A stretch of DNA of 64,000 nucleotides from an uncultured SAR86 cluster bacterium. GTDB taxonomy: Bacteria > Pseudomonadota > Gammaproteobacteria > Magnimaribacterales > Magnimaribacteraceae. Below the pieces are notes generated by a model. It was not told where the DNA came from and did not search any database. It saw nothing but the letters and a program-made list of their open reading frames with translations. This document shows positions 1-8,282 of the stretch, piece after piece. The position numbers were made by a program, and so were the translations under genes. Within the stretch, counting starts at the first letter, position 1. Every line of letters starts with the position of its first letter. The stretch lies in contig CABYCU010000001.1 of the NCBI GenBank assembly GCA_902517565.1, forward strand, positions 265,933 to 329,932. Direction: 5' to 3'.

Positions 1-1347
1 GTTTGTGAAGCAGAGCCTGGTATGTTGGCCGCTGCAAGAAAAGGAAGTCCATTAGTGGTCGGTATCGGACACGGAGAAAATTTTATTGCCTCTGATCAAC
101 TGGCCCTGGCTGATTTTGCAGAAAACTTTGTATTTCTAGAGGAGGGCGATCTTGCTGAAATTACATCAACTTACATAAAATACTGGAACCTAAATGATGA
201 CGAAGTAGAAAGACCGGTCGTTGTGGCAAAGTCTTTAGGCGAAACAGTAGACAAGGGTGAATATAGACATTTCATGCTCAAAGAAATAAATGAGCAACCA
301 GCTAAAATAAAAGGGCTTTTAGATGGCCAATTAACAGAATCAGGTGTTCAAGAAGAAATTTTCGGACCTAATGCACCTGAAATCTTTAAAAATGTTCAGG
401 CAGTTCAAATTGTTGCATGTGGAACCAGTTTCCACGCAGGCACCGTGGCTAAGTATTGGCTTGAAGGCCTTGCTGGTTTGCCTTGTAGTGTTGAGGTTGC
501 AAGTGAGTTTAGGTATAGAAATAAGGTTGTGGCACCGAATACTTTATTTATAACTATATCTCAGTCTGGAGAAACGGCTGACACTCTGGCCTGTTTGAGT
601 GCTGCAAAAGATGCAGGCTATCTATCACGCTTAGGTATTTGCAATGTGCCTTCTAGCTCTTTGGCGCGTGAATCTGATTTAGTTTTCTTGACTAAAGCCG
701 GACCAGAGATAGGTGTAGCGTCCACAAAAGCCTTTACAACTCAACTGGTAGGCTTGTTGATGTTGACTCTTATTCTGGGAAGATACCATGGCCTTTCATC
801 TGCGGCTGAGAATACTATTAACAATTCGCTAAGGGCTTTGCCTGAATCCTTAGATGCCGTTATGTCGCTAGAAGATCAGATTATAGAGATGGCTGAGGAC
901 TTTGATTCTAAAGAACATGCTTTGTTTCTAGGAAGAGGAATTCATTACCCTGTTGCGATGGAAGGGGCCTTAAAGCTTAAAGAAATTTCTTACATTCATG
1001 CAGAAGCTTATCCAGCAGGGGAGCTGAAACATGGCCCACTCGCTCTTGTTGACTCGGAGATGCCTGTTGTAGCTGTTGCACCAAACGATGATTTATTAGA
1101 AAAACTTCAATCTAACTTGGAGGAAGTGCGAGCGAGAGGCGGTAAGCTGTATGTCTTTGGACATTCCGAAGCTCATCATAACGATGAGTCAATAACTAAG
1201 TTTATAGAGCTGCCTGAGATTCCTGAACTTATTGCACCTCTGATTTATTCTATACCGTTGCAGTTACTTGCATATCATGTCGCTATTCTAAAGGGCACTG
1301 ATATTGACCAGCCAAGAAACTTGGCCAAGTCCGTCACCGTTGAATAA
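1..1347 (+). CDS. glmS: Glutamine-fructose-6-phosphate aminotransferase, 3' part (5' truncated by window edge)
   Basis: GlmS makes glucosamine-6-phosphate from fructose-6-phosphate and glutamine, the first step to UDP-GlcNAc for peptidoglycan and LPS. The reading frame is open from base 1, so the gene enters from the left and 448 residues are visible of a family length near 610. The missing part holds the start and the Cys nucleophile of the glutaminase domain. Visible are the end of that domain (GENFIASDQLAL), then two SIS sugar-isomerase domains with ACGTSFHAG and SQSGETADT in the first and the GRGIHYPVAMEGALKLKE region in the second. The family C-terminus QPRNLAKSVTVE is intact. The next gene begins 2 nt after the stop. 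The 3' end of glmS is the recognition region for Tn7 (attTn7), but no Tn7 ends are visible here. Confidence 0.97.
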   Translation, partial: VCEAEPGMLAAARKGSPLVVGIGHGENFIASDQLALADFAENFVFLEEGDLAEITSTYIKYWNLNDDEVERPVVVAKSLGETVDKGEYRHFMLKEINEQPAKIKGLLDGQLTESGVQEEIFGPNAPEIFKNVQAVQIVACGTSFHAGTVAKYWLEGLAGLPCSVEVASEFRYRNKVVAPNTLFITISQSGETADTLACLSAAKDAGYLSRLGICNVPSSSLARESDLVFLTKAGPEIGVASTKAFTTQLVGLLMLTLILGRYHGLSSAAENTINNSLRALPESLDAVMSLEDQIIEMAEDFDSKEHALFLGRGIHYPVAMEGALKLKEISYIHAEAYPAGELKHGPLALVDSEMPVVAVAPNDDLLEKLQSNLEEVRARGGKLYVFGHSEAHHNDESITKFIELPEIPELIAPLIYSIPLQLLAYHVAILKGTDIDQPRNLAKSVTVE

Positions 1348-1349
1348 AA

Positions 1350-2258
1350 ATGGATATTAGTTTTTTAGATAAATTCCTTCAGCAAACAAAAACCACAAAC
1401 TTAAAAACAAAAGATCTTTATCCGGATTTAATAAATGACCTAGATGTCAAAGTGTCTTTTGGCATGGGAACACCTACACATGTTCCTTGGATATCTACTC
1501 TTGGACCGGGAATGTCTACCAGCAACGGTTATTACCCAGTTTATCTTTACTATAAAAAAGAAAATATCTTAATTCTTGCATACGGAATTAGTGAAACAGT
1601 AGATTATGAAGAACCTTGGACAAGAGAGATTGTAGACTCTAATCAAAAAATAAAAGATTTTTTGGATAAACCATTCAGGTATGGTGAATCTTATGTGTTC
1701 CAAACATACGTTCCAGAAATAACAGAAACCGAGGTCAAATATTTCAGAAACGAAAGAGAGATCTCAAAAGAAGATATCGCAAAAGATCTAAAAGATATCA
1801 CTGACAAATACAAAGAGTGTTTAGATATTGAGGTTAAAGATGAAGGTTCAGACCTAAGCAAAGGTTTGTTCTATATGGAAAGTCAACTAGAAGATTTCAT
1901 TATTCAAAACTGGAATGAGAGCGAATTTGGAAAGAAGTACGATTTAATAATTAAAGACGGTGAATTGGAAAGTCAGCAATACAGAACCGATATTGGTCCA
2001 ATTGATATTCTAGCAACTGATAAAAATACAGGTGAGTATGTTGTTATTGAACTCAAAAGAAACCAAACGAGTGACCAGACAATAGGACAAATTGCACGGT
2101 ACATGCAATGGGTGGAGGAAAATCTCAATAAGGGAGTTAAAGGAGTTATTGTTTGTGGCAAATGGGACGAAAAACTAGACTATGCAAGAAAAAGAATGGG
2201 AGATGTAGAAGTTCTTCTTTATGAAGTGAATTTTAGTCTTAAAGAATATAAGAAATGA
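1350..2258 (+). CDS. Putative nuclease: MrcB-N-like (DUF3578) domain fused to a NucS/DUF91-like PD-(D/E)xK domain
   Basis: 302 residues in two parts. Residues 1 to about 125 resemble the MrcB N-terminal domain (DUF3578), a DNA-recognition type module of modification-dependent restriction systems; the visible signature is FGMGTPTHVPWI (37-48) and GYYPVYLYY (60-68). Residues about 170-302 resemble the NucS/DUF91 endonuclease fold: GPIDILATD with D219, VVIELKR with E234 and K236, and the downstream QIARYMQW motif (Q247, Y251). This is a complete PD-(D/E)xK set. The link to restriction or repair is inferred from the domains; no methylase, McrC or other partner is adjacent. It starts 2 nt after glmS, so it may be co-transcribed with it. 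Alternative: a DNA-repair nuclease without defence function. Domain assignment is fairly sure, biological role is not. Confidence 0.72.
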   Translation: MDISFLDKFLQQTKTTNLKTKDLYPDLINDLDVKVSFGMGTPTHVPWISTLGPGMSTSNGYYPVYLYYKKENILILAYGISETVDYEEPWTREIVDSNQKIKDFLDKPFRYGESYVFQTYVPEITETEVKYFRNEREISKEDIAKDLKDITDKYKECLDIEVKDEGSDLSKGLFYMESQLEDFIIQNWNESEFGKKYDLIIKDGELESQQYRTDIGPIDILATDKNTGEYVVIELKRNQTSDQTIGQIARYMQWVEENLNKGVKGVIVCGKWDEKLDYARKRMGDVEVLLYEVNFSLKEYKK

Positions 2259-2277
2259 ATATTGGGTGGGGTAAGAA

Positions 2278-2302
2278 CACTCCGTTACGGTAGAGTAATT
2301 TT
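2278..2302 (+). repeat. Imperfect 25-nt direct repeat, copy 1
   Basis: This segment, lying 16-40 nt upstream of the tiny membrane-protein gene, matches the segment at 2525-2549 upstream of the MORN lipoprotein gene at 18 of 25 positions, with a shared core TACGGT/AACGGT. Both copies sit in the leader of a small gene. They may be regulatory elements or remnants of a duplication; the similarity is modest and could be chance in AT-rich DNA. Confidence 0.3.
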
Positions 2303-2317
2303 GGATAATGGAGTTTT

Positions 2318-2503
2318 ATGATTGAGTTTTTGTTAACTTGTATTCTGGTTACCTTGGTTTTTATAGGTTTACAGATTGAAGATCTCACAAAAAAAGACTA
2401 CCAAGTTAGATCAGATTTTTGGGGATTTTTGAAGTATATCATTGGTTTTTCATTACTTATTTTTGGGGTACTTAAGTTAGTAAATTGGATTTTATTTTCA
2501 TGA
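2318..2503 (+). CDS. Small two-helix membrane protein, unknown
   Basis: 61 residues, not recognised. Two hydrophobic segments (about 3-19 and 38-59) flank a charged loop (IEDLTKKDYQVRSDFW), so a hairpin inner-membrane protein is likely. A GGAG Shine-Dalgarno sequence lies 6 nt before the ATG. It stands between the nuclease fusion and the MORN lipoprotein in an islet downstream of glmS. No function can be assigned; a spurious ORF is possible but the ribosome site and two clean helices argue for a real gene. Confidence 0.55.
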   Translation: MIEFLLTCILVTLVFIGLQIEDLTKKDYQVRSDFWGFLKYIIGFSLLIFGVLKLVNWILFS

Positions 2504-2524
2504 AAAAACCTCACTACCCAAAAT

Positions 2525-2549
2525 CATTCGGTAACGGTGGAATAGTTTC
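2525..2549 (+). repeat. Imperfect 25-nt direct repeat, copy 2
   Basis: Second copy of the leader element described at 2278-2302, here 33-57 nt upstream of the lipoprotein start. It agrees at 18 of 25 positions. Confidence 0.3.
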
Positions 2550-2581
2550 CACATAGGGTTTTTACAAAGACCTGGAGAGAT

Positions 2582-3103
2582 ATGAAAAAAATAATTGCTC
2601 TTCTTTCACTGCTTCCCTTGTTATCTTGTTCTGCTCCAGAAGGAGTGGTAGAAAGTTTTTATGACAGTGGACAACTAGAAATGAAAACTACTTATATTGA
2701 TGGTTATAAAAAATTTAAGGTTGAGACTTTTTCAAAAAATGGCAACTTAAAGGCAGTCGCAGATTGGAAAGACAATCAAATGAATGGTGATTATTTGGAT
2801 TATCATGAAAACGGTAAGCTAAGAACAAAAACCACCATGATAGACAACAAGATGAATGGGAAAATTGAGACTTTTTATGAAAATGGGAAAATAGAATCTT
2901 CTGGAAATATCAAAGATGATGCTTATGAAGGTGAGGTTACTATATTTTCTGAGGATAAAAAATTGGAATATGCATACACAACTGCAGTTTACAAGAAAGG
3001 CAAGGCAAACGGTTTGAACATCAGTTATAGACAGGATGGAACAGAGCACTCTAGAAGATGCTTTCTTAAAGACAAAGAGGTAAGGTTGGAACTATGCGAT
3101 TAA
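2582..3103 (+). CDS. MORN-repeat (YwqK-type) lipoprotein
   Basis: 173 residues beginning with a lipoprotein signal peptide whose lipobox LLSC places the modified Cys at residue 16. The mature part is a run of MORN_2-type repeats of about 20-24 residues, recognisable by SFYDSGQLE, DYHENGKLR, TFYENGKIE and the intervening MNG turns. This family is often labelled YwqK-like antitoxin, but that label is weak; the repeats mainly suggest a beta-hairpin scaffold at the envelope. GGAGAG precedes the ATG. Two cysteines near the C-terminus (RRCFLKDKEVRLELCD) could form a disulfide. No cognate toxin is adjacent. Confidence 0.75.
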   Translation: MKKIIALLSLLPLLSCSAPEGVVESFYDSGQLEMKTTYIDGYKKFKVETFSKNGNLKAVADWKDNQMNGDYLDYHENGKLRTKTTMIDNKMNGKIETFYENGKIESSGNIKDDAYEGEVTIFSEDKKLEYAYTTAVYKKGKANGLNISYRQDGTEHSRRCFLKDKEVRLELCD

Positions 3104-3122
3104 GCTTTACCCTTCAAAATAG

Positions 3123-4643
3123 ATGAGCTGTTTAATTAAATATATCAAAAATTACATTACGTCTTTTATGATGTTTAGCATTGTTTTTACTTCTCAGATC
3201 TATGCAGACGAATTTAAAGTTGGTTTTGCTGAGCTTCCAATTACTCCCAATCTAATTGATGCATGGGAAGATATAAACAACGATGCTCAATTTGATCCAG
3301 ATATCGACAAGTGGACTGATGTAAACGGCAACAACCAATTCGATGCTGTGTGGATGGCTGGTTTTCAAAATAAACGAGCTGCCCAAAGAGTTAAAGATGA
3401 CCTCATGGTGGTAACTGCGGTGATTGACGACGGCCAGACTCGGATAGGAATTATAAGCGCTGACACTATTGGGCTAATGCGAAAATTTGTACTTAGTGTC
3501 CGTGAGGATGTTCCTGCAGAGTGGGGTCTAGATTACATCATGGTGCATGCAACACATAATCATGAGGGTCCAGATACTCAAGGTCTTTGGGGCCCAAGTT
3601 TTTTTAAAAGTGGTGTTGATGAAGTTTATATGGAGCAGCTTAAAAGAGATTTCATAAGCACATTAAAAATGGCTATAGATAATTTGGAGCCTGCAGAAAT
3701 GAGTTTGGCTTTAATTCCGACTAATCCCCTCACGCCTATCAAAGATAAACGTAAACCCATCGTTATAGACGACGACATAAGAGCAATTTTGTTTAATCGC
3801 CCTGATGGCTCAATTATAGGCTCATTAATTAACTTTGGAATTCATGTCGAACTTGCATGGGATAAAAATCTAGAATTAACTGCTGATGTTGCAGGCTACT
3901 TAAGAAGAGGTATCAGTGAAGGCATTAATTATAATGATCAGCTTATTAAAGCTGGCCTTGGTGGAACCACTTTATGGCTTACAGGAAACATTGGAGGTTT
4001 GATGACATCAGGACCAACCGATTCAATTTATGATCCCGTTTTAAAAAAAATGCTCACTAAACCAAGTCATGCTAAAGCACGTGCATATGGATATAGCTTA
4101 GCAAGCAGTGTCATAGAGGCTTTTCATGCAGGTAATTTTAAGCAGTCTCCAAAGCCATCCATAGCTGTCTACTCTGCAGAAATAGAATTAGGTATAGAAA
4201 ATTTCATGCTCTCATTAGGCACTTTGCTTGGCGTGATTGATACCGATCCTAAATTTAGCGTGATGCCACCATTTATACGTTATCTCAGTGAAGTGGCATT
4301 CATACAATTAGGAGATGCATCTATTACCGGCGTTCCTGGGGAACTCTATCCAGAAATTGCTGTTGGAGGCATAGAAAATCCTGTAGGCGCTGATTACGTC
4401 ATAGTTCCACAAGAAGTTCCACATTTGCGAAGTCAATTTCCAGACAAACTAAATTTAATGGTGAATTTAGCAAATGATTCTATTGGTTACATCATTCCAA
4501 AAAGTGAATGGGATGAAGACGCTCCCTGGATCTACGGAGAGGATGAAGAAACTTATGGCGAGGTGGTATCTTTGGGTCCAAATACCGGACCTATAATTCA
4601 TGAAAATCTTGTTAAGCTCATAGAAGAATCAAAAAATAAATAA
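3123..4643 (+). CDS. Exported neutral ceramidase-fold protein with Ca-binding-like insertion
   Basis: 506 residues, with an N-terminal signal sequence ending near residue 28 (SQIYA/DEF). The motif HATHNHEGPD (142-151) and the second His in NFGIHVELAW (H242) match the metal-binding positions of neutral/alkaline non-lysosomal ceramidases. The family catalytic-serine motif (GDVSPN-like) is not seen: the corresponding region reads TGNIGG (288-293), so the chemistry may differ from ceramide hydrolysis. Residues about 50-75 hold two Asp/Asn-rich loops (DINNDAQFD, DVNGNNQFD) reminiscent of EF-hand or dockerin calcium loops. Start choice is uncertain: there is no clear ribosome site, and the Met at residue 16 would leave a shorter signal peptide. 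The protein is likely periplasmic or secreted, acting on lipids or related esters/amides. Confidence 0.75.
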   Translation: MSCLIKYIKNYITSFMMFSIVFTSQIYADEFKVGFAELPITPNLIDAWEDINNDAQFDPDIDKWTDVNGNNQFDAVWMAGFQNKRAAQRVKDDLMVVTAVIDDGQTRIGIISADTIGLMRKFVLSVREDVPAEWGLDYIMVHATHNHEGPDTQGLWGPSFFKSGVDEVYMEQLKRDFISTLKMAIDNLEPAEMSLALIPTNPLTPIKDKRKPIVIDDDIRAILFNRPDGSIIGSLINFGIHVELAWDKNLELTADVAGYLRRGISEGINYNDQLIKAGLGGTTLWLTGNIGGLMTSGPTDSIYDPVLKKMLTKPSHAKARAYGYSLASSVIEAFHAGNFKQSPKPSIAVYSAEIELGIENFMLSLGTLLGVIDTDPKFSVMPPFIRYLSEVAFIQLGDASITGVPGELYPEIAVGGIENPVGADYVIVPQEVPHLRSQFPDKLNLMVNLANDSIGYIIPKSEWDEDAPWIYGEDEETYGEVVSLGPNTGPIIHENLVKLIEESKNK

Positions 4644-4737
4644 AGACTGGATAATAACCGGTATATTTAAATCAAATATATAGTTTGCGCCAATAACACT
4701 GCTTTGATGTAGAATTATTTGAGGGAGAAAAAAGAGC

Positions 4738-5946
4738 GTGCAAACAACAACAGATAAGACTTCAGAGAGTTTAGAGCTACCCAAAGTGGATTGGCTGGAC
4801 AGAGAGTCAAACCCAGAACAATTTTTTAAAGATCTTTCTTACGCATTGTCAGAATATGGATTTATGGTGCTAACTAATGCACCTGGGCTTTCTGATGAAT
4901 TTCAGCAACGAGCTTTCAAGGAAGTTCGTGGCTTTTTTGATTCTCCTATGGACTTAAAAAAAACGGCTCATATATCTAATACTCCTTATTTTCGAGGGTA
5001 CAGCTTGCCCACACCAGCTGATCGTGGGCACGGTCAAGTCATAGAAGCTTTTCAGTATGGATTTGAGCAAGAACCCTTGTGCGACTTCGATGATAAAACT
5101 AAACCAATTCATCATCGACTCTTTCGAGGCCCCAACACTTGGCCAGATGATAGTTCACTACCGGGCTTTCGACCTTTGATTGATGATTTGAATGGTCGTT
5201 ATCACAAATTGACGCATGAATTGGGCGAGGCCATTGTAGAGTCTTTGGAGGAGGATGTTGCGTCATTTCGGGAGTATTTTGATTTTGAAAATCCGGACTT
5301 GGCCGCCAGCTTGAATCATAATTACAGCCTTCAAGCTTTTGCAGAAGAAGATCGTGCAAATGTTAAGGAAGAATATAAGAAATTCTCTAGTCGTAGAGTG
5401 GGTGCTCATATCGATGGACCTCCATTCATAGCGTTGTTGATCAACGACCGTCCTGGATTACAAGTAGTAGCTGGAGAAGGTCAGTGGATCGATGCCCCTG
5501 TAACATGTCAGACAGCACCTGGAGACTATCATGTACCTGTTATTCCAGGATCAGTCATAGTCAATACTGGTGGAACTTTAATGCACTTAAGCGAAGGAAG
5601 ATATTCTGCTACTCTTCACCGAGTGAATACAACTTTGATACCTGATGGAGAAACGCGAGTTTCAATGCCTTACTTTTTATTACCTAAAATGGAAGGAGAC
5701 CTGATACCTTTTGGCAAACCTGAAGCTAGTTTAGTTGGAGCAGCGGGTTATGAATCTGGACGCGACCGAGGTGCTAATGCTAGCGTTAATCGGATGGGCA
5801 CCTTTCCCCAAGTTACAAGGCGATGGTGGACTGAAGAATACGAAGAGCTTCGTCAAAAACAGAGTGCCGAGGTAGAGGCTGAGACGCAGGCCGCTTTCAA
5901 ATTGGCCAAAGAGCGGGGCGAACGTTTTAAACAGCAATCAGATTAA
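4738..5946 (+). CDS. Isopenicillin-N-synthase-family 2-oxoglutarate/Fe(II) oxygenase
   Basis: 402 residues with a GTG start preceded by GAGGGAG. An N-terminal DIOX_N-like domain (LPKVDWLD ... YGFMVLTNAPG) is followed by the double-stranded beta-helix core. The iron triad is H224-x-D226 (GAHIDGPPF) and H294 (TLHRVNTT), with R307-x-S309 (GETRVSMPYF) placed to hold 2-oxoglutarate. The closest general class is the plant/bacterial IPNS-like oxygenases; substrate unknown. It lies 11 nt before a dienelactone-hydrolase-like gene on the same strand, suggesting a two-step oxidation and hydrolysis. A Lys/Glu-rich tail extends past the core. Class sure, substrate open. Confidence 0.88.
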   Translation: MQTTTDKTSESLELPKVDWLDRESNPEQFFKDLSYALSEYGFMVLTNAPGLSDEFQQRAFKEVRGFFDSPMDLKKTAHISNTPYFRGYSLPTPADRGHGQVIEAFQYGFEQEPLCDFDDKTKPIHHRLFRGPNTWPDDSSLPGFRPLIDDLNGRYHKLTHELGEAIVESLEEDVASFREYFDFENPDLAASLNHNYSLQAFAEEDRANVKEEYKKFSSRRVGAHIDGPPFIALLINDRPGLQVVAGEGQWIDAPVTCQTAPGDYHVPVIPGSVIVNTGGTLMHLSEGRYSATLHRVNTTLIPDGETRVSMPYFLLPKMEGDLIPFGKPEASLVGAAGYESGRDRGANASVNRMGTFPQVTRRWWTEEYEELRQKQSAEVEAETQAAFKLAKERGERFKQQSD

Positions 5947-5957
5947 GCTTAATCTCT

Positions 5958-6896
5958 ATGTCTGAGCATAAATTTAAATCAGGTGAAGATGGCGTAATAA
6001 CTTATAAGTCTTCTAACCCCTTTGAATTTTTTCATATTTTGGCATCTCAGGAATGTGAAGAACAACATATGTTTGGGTCTCTAATTTTTCCTGATGAAAA
6101 GAAAGAAAAATATCCTTTGGTTATTTGTATGCATGGAAGCATGGGCTGGAGAGGCCATCACCACGAGCACTCAGTAAATTTTCTGAATAATGGTTTTGCC
6201 ATTTTTAGAGTAAACAGTTTTGACGCTAGACAAGTCGTTTCTATTGTTGAGGATCAAATACAAGTGACATTAGCAACAGTTATGACCGATTGTTTTAATG
6301 CCTTAAAAATTCTATCGAAGCATCCAGATATAGATAGCTCGAAAATTTTTATTGCTGGCTGGAGCCTCGGAGGCAGCACGGCTATATATTCTGCTTGGGA
6401 ACCGCTTGCAGAGAAATTAGCACCAGATGGTGAGAGGTTTGCTGGCCACTTAGCCTTTTATCCGGGTGCATTTATGTGGCCAGAAGAGATGCGATGGAGT
6501 AAATCACCAATCTTAACTCTCATAGGTGCCGATGACGATTACACACCCGCTGTTCTCATTGAGAAACTTTCACCAGCAATCAACCAAAATGGAGGTAACA
6601 GTAACTTAATTGTTTATGAAGGCGGTCATCATTCCTTTGATTCAATAGATCCGGTTGTTTATGTTCCTAATGCCATAGCTGTTGGGGGCAGACATACTTT
6701 TGTGGGAAAAGATGGACATCACTACCATGAAGATAAAGAAGGAAAGAGAACACCAATGGATGAGCCGCATGAAAGAACTAAGATTTTTAAAGATAGGGCT
6801 AAGATAGGCGCTCACCTGGGAAGAAACTGGAAAGCCAGAGAGGCTTCAATGAAAGATTCAATTGAGTTTCTTTTATCAAATACACCATCTGTATAG
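5958..6896 (+). CDS. Dienelactone-hydrolase-family alpha/beta hydrolase
   Basis: 312 residues, cytosolic (no signal peptide). The alpha/beta hydrolase pattern is clear: oxyanion region ICMHGSMGWRG (56-66), nucleophile elbow GWSLGG with S136, acid in IGADDDY (D193 or D194) and H224 in EGGHHSFD. A His-rich segment (GRHTFVGKDGHHYHED) near residues 243-258 is unusual and may bind metal. It sits directly behind the IPNS-like oxygenase, so it may process that enzyme's product. The dienelactone assignment is by family only. Confidence 0.85.
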   Translation: MSEHKFKSGEDGVITYKSSNPFEFFHILASQECEEQHMFGSLIFPDEKKEKYPLVICMHGSMGWRGHHHEHSVNFLNNGFAIFRVNSFDARQVVSIVEDQIQVTLATVMTDCFNALKILSKHPDIDSSKIFIAGWSLGGSTAIYSAWEPLAEKLAPDGERFAGHLAFYPGAFMWPEEMRWSKSPILTLIGADDDYTPAVLIEKLSPAINQNGGNSNLIVYEGGHHSFDSIDPVVYVPNAIAVGGRHTFVGKDGHHYHEDKEGKRTPMDEPHERTKIFKDRAKIGAHLGRNWKAREASMKDSIEFLLSNTPSV

Positions 6897-6912
6897 GGGC
6901 AACGGGGTAAAT

Positions 6913-7182
6913 ATGAGCAACTTTTCTAATTCGGAAAGAAAAAATTTGAGAACTCAGGCCCATCCATTAAAGCCAGTAGTCATGATTGGCCAGCTAGGCC
7001 TTACAGAGTCAGTGCTTAGTGAAATAGATATAGCCCTTAATGCTCATAAGCTGATAAAGGTAAGTATTAGGAGTGCCAACAAAGATGAACGTATCAAACA
7101 AGGAAAGAATATTGAAAATATTCTTGGTGCTGAGGTAATTAGCCAGATTGGGAGCATTACTGTTTTATATAGACCCGTATGA
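6913..7182 (+). CDS. yhbY: YhbY/CRS1-type RNA-binding protein
   Basis: 89 residues from the ATG at 6913, close to the family length near 97. YhbY is a single KH-like CRM domain that associates with the 50S ribosome precursor. The GxxG-type loop region is visible in VMIGQLGLTESV, followed by HKLIKVSIRS and the C-terminal strand GSITVLYRP. The frame extends upstream into the end of the hydrolase, but those residues (FFYQIHHLY...) do not fit the family, and the chosen start follows a GGGG-containing leader. In enterobacteria the gene lies beside rlmE-ftsH, which is not the case here. Confidence 0.88.
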   Translation: MSNFSNSERKNLRTQAHPLKPVVMIGQLGLTESVLSEIDIALNAHKLIKVSIRSANKDERIKQGKNIENILGAEVISQIGSITVLYRPV

Positions 7183-7255
7183 AAGAATCTAAAACTATAA
7201 TTTTATTTGTATTTTTTAACTTAATAACTTAAAGTTCCTCGCCCTGTTCAAAATC

Positions 7256-7654
7256 ATGAGATTAACGCAAGAATATTCAGACAAAACTGCCATTAGCTTA
7301 TCAGCACTATGTTTAGTGCACTGTCTATTGGTACCCTCTTTTTTAGTTTTTCTGTCAGGCTATATATCACTTTCCTATAATAATGAACTTATACATTATG
7401 CAATTTTGTTTATAGCAATTCCCGTCAGTTTTTATGCTCTATTCACTGGCGTAAAAAACCATAAATCCTTCATTTATTTGTATGTTGGTTTGTCTGGCAT
7501 TTTGGCCCTTCTTTTAGCCGTCACTCTTGGAGCTCAAATCTGGGGAGAAGCAGGTGAAAAGATCCTCACCACTATAGGTGCATTGTTGGTTGCTTTTTCA
7601 CACTTTAAAAACTACAGACTTTGTAGGGAAATAGAGTGTGATGACTGTCACTAA
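7256..7654 (+). CDS. MerC-like small membrane protein
   Basis: 132 residues with four predicted helices. The first helix carries ALCLVHCLLVPS, the paired-Cys signature of the MerC domain, and the C-terminus ends in a Cys/His cluster (CREIECDDCH). MerC proteins of mercury operons take up Hg(II), but this domain is widespread in marine bacteria without mer genes. No merR, merA or merT is nearby, so metal transport or redox sensing is only a possibility. It stands alone on the plus strand. Confidence 0.75.
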   Translation: MRLTQEYSDKTAISLSALCLVHCLLVPSFLVFLSGYISLSYNNELIHYAILFIAIPVSFYALFTGVKNHKSFIYLYVGLSGILALLLAVTLGAQIWGEAGEKILTTIGALLVAFSHFKNYRLCREIECDDCH

Positions 7655-7742
7655 AGACTAAAGACCAGATTATTCTTAATTACCCAAAACAATTAATTTG
7701 TTATCCTCTGCCTATAAAGGGAAATAACTTTAAGGGAGAAAA

Positions 7743-8264
7743 ATGAGAAGAATAATAACCGGACATAATGAGTCAGGAAAATCAGTGGTTTCAATTGAAG
7801 GTCCGCCTTCTCGATCATTGGGCGAGGATGCGGGTGGATTGTATGAAATATGGAATACTGATGGAGAGGGCTTTGATACTAAGTCCACAGAAGATAGGGC
7901 AGATATAGATGTTGTTTTATCTCCATCTAAAGGCGGGACTAAAATTAGATACTTTCAAATAAATCCTATTCCAGAAGGTGTGCCACAAGAAGTAATAGAG
8001 GCCTCAACTGCAGCTGCATTTGAGAAAATGGGCGCCGCTCATCATCGCGTGGACACATCAAGAAATGCGGCAATGCATGAGACTGATACTATTGATTATA
8101 TAATTCTATTAAAGGGAGATGTGAAGCTGATCCTTGATGAAGAGGAAATAAAGGTTAATCCTCACGATATTGTGGTTCAAAGAGGAACTAATCATGCTTG
8201 GGTCAATAATGGAACTGAGCCTGCTTTATTAATAGCTGTTTTAATTGATAGTAGTTTGGTTTAG
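7743..8264 (+). CDS. Cupin-domain protein
   Basis: 173 residues. An N-terminal portion (MRRIITGHNESGKSVV) typical of a group of single-cupin proteins precedes a cupin_2 core at about 115-170. The core reads IDYIILLKGDVKLILDEEE, then NPHDIVVQRGTNHAWVNNG, where the metal-binding His remain (NHAW). It is preceded by AAGGGAG. Family members act as isomerases, dioxygenases or binding proteins for small aromatic or sugar acids, and the substrate cannot be read from sequence. The surrounding oxidoreductase and hydrolase genes suggest a catabolic role. Confidence 0.82.
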   Translation: MRRIITGHNESGKSVVSIEGPPSRSLGEDAGGLYEIWNTDGEGFDTKSTEDRADIDVVLSPSKGGTKIRYFQINPIPEGVPQEVIEASTAAAFEKMGAAHHRVDTSRNAAMHETDTIDYIILLKGDVKLILDEEEIKVNPHDIVVQRGTNHAWVNNGTEPALLIAVLIDSSLV

Positions 8265-8282
8265 TTAACTATGAGGCCTTAA

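Noticed and set aside
2582..3103. MORN lipoprotein as an antitoxin of a toxin-antitoxin pair
   Set aside because: No toxin gene is adjacent, and the protein is a lipoprotein; the YwqK label does not establish that role.
4662..4680. TATATTT-AAATC-AAATATA inverted repeat before the IPNS-like gene
   Set aside because: Purely A/T and lacking a T-tract; such repeats are expected by chance in this base composition.
6862..6912. Upstream extension of the yhbY frame
   Set aside because: It overlaps the hydrolase end, and its residues do not fit the YhbY family; the ATG at 6913 gives the right length.
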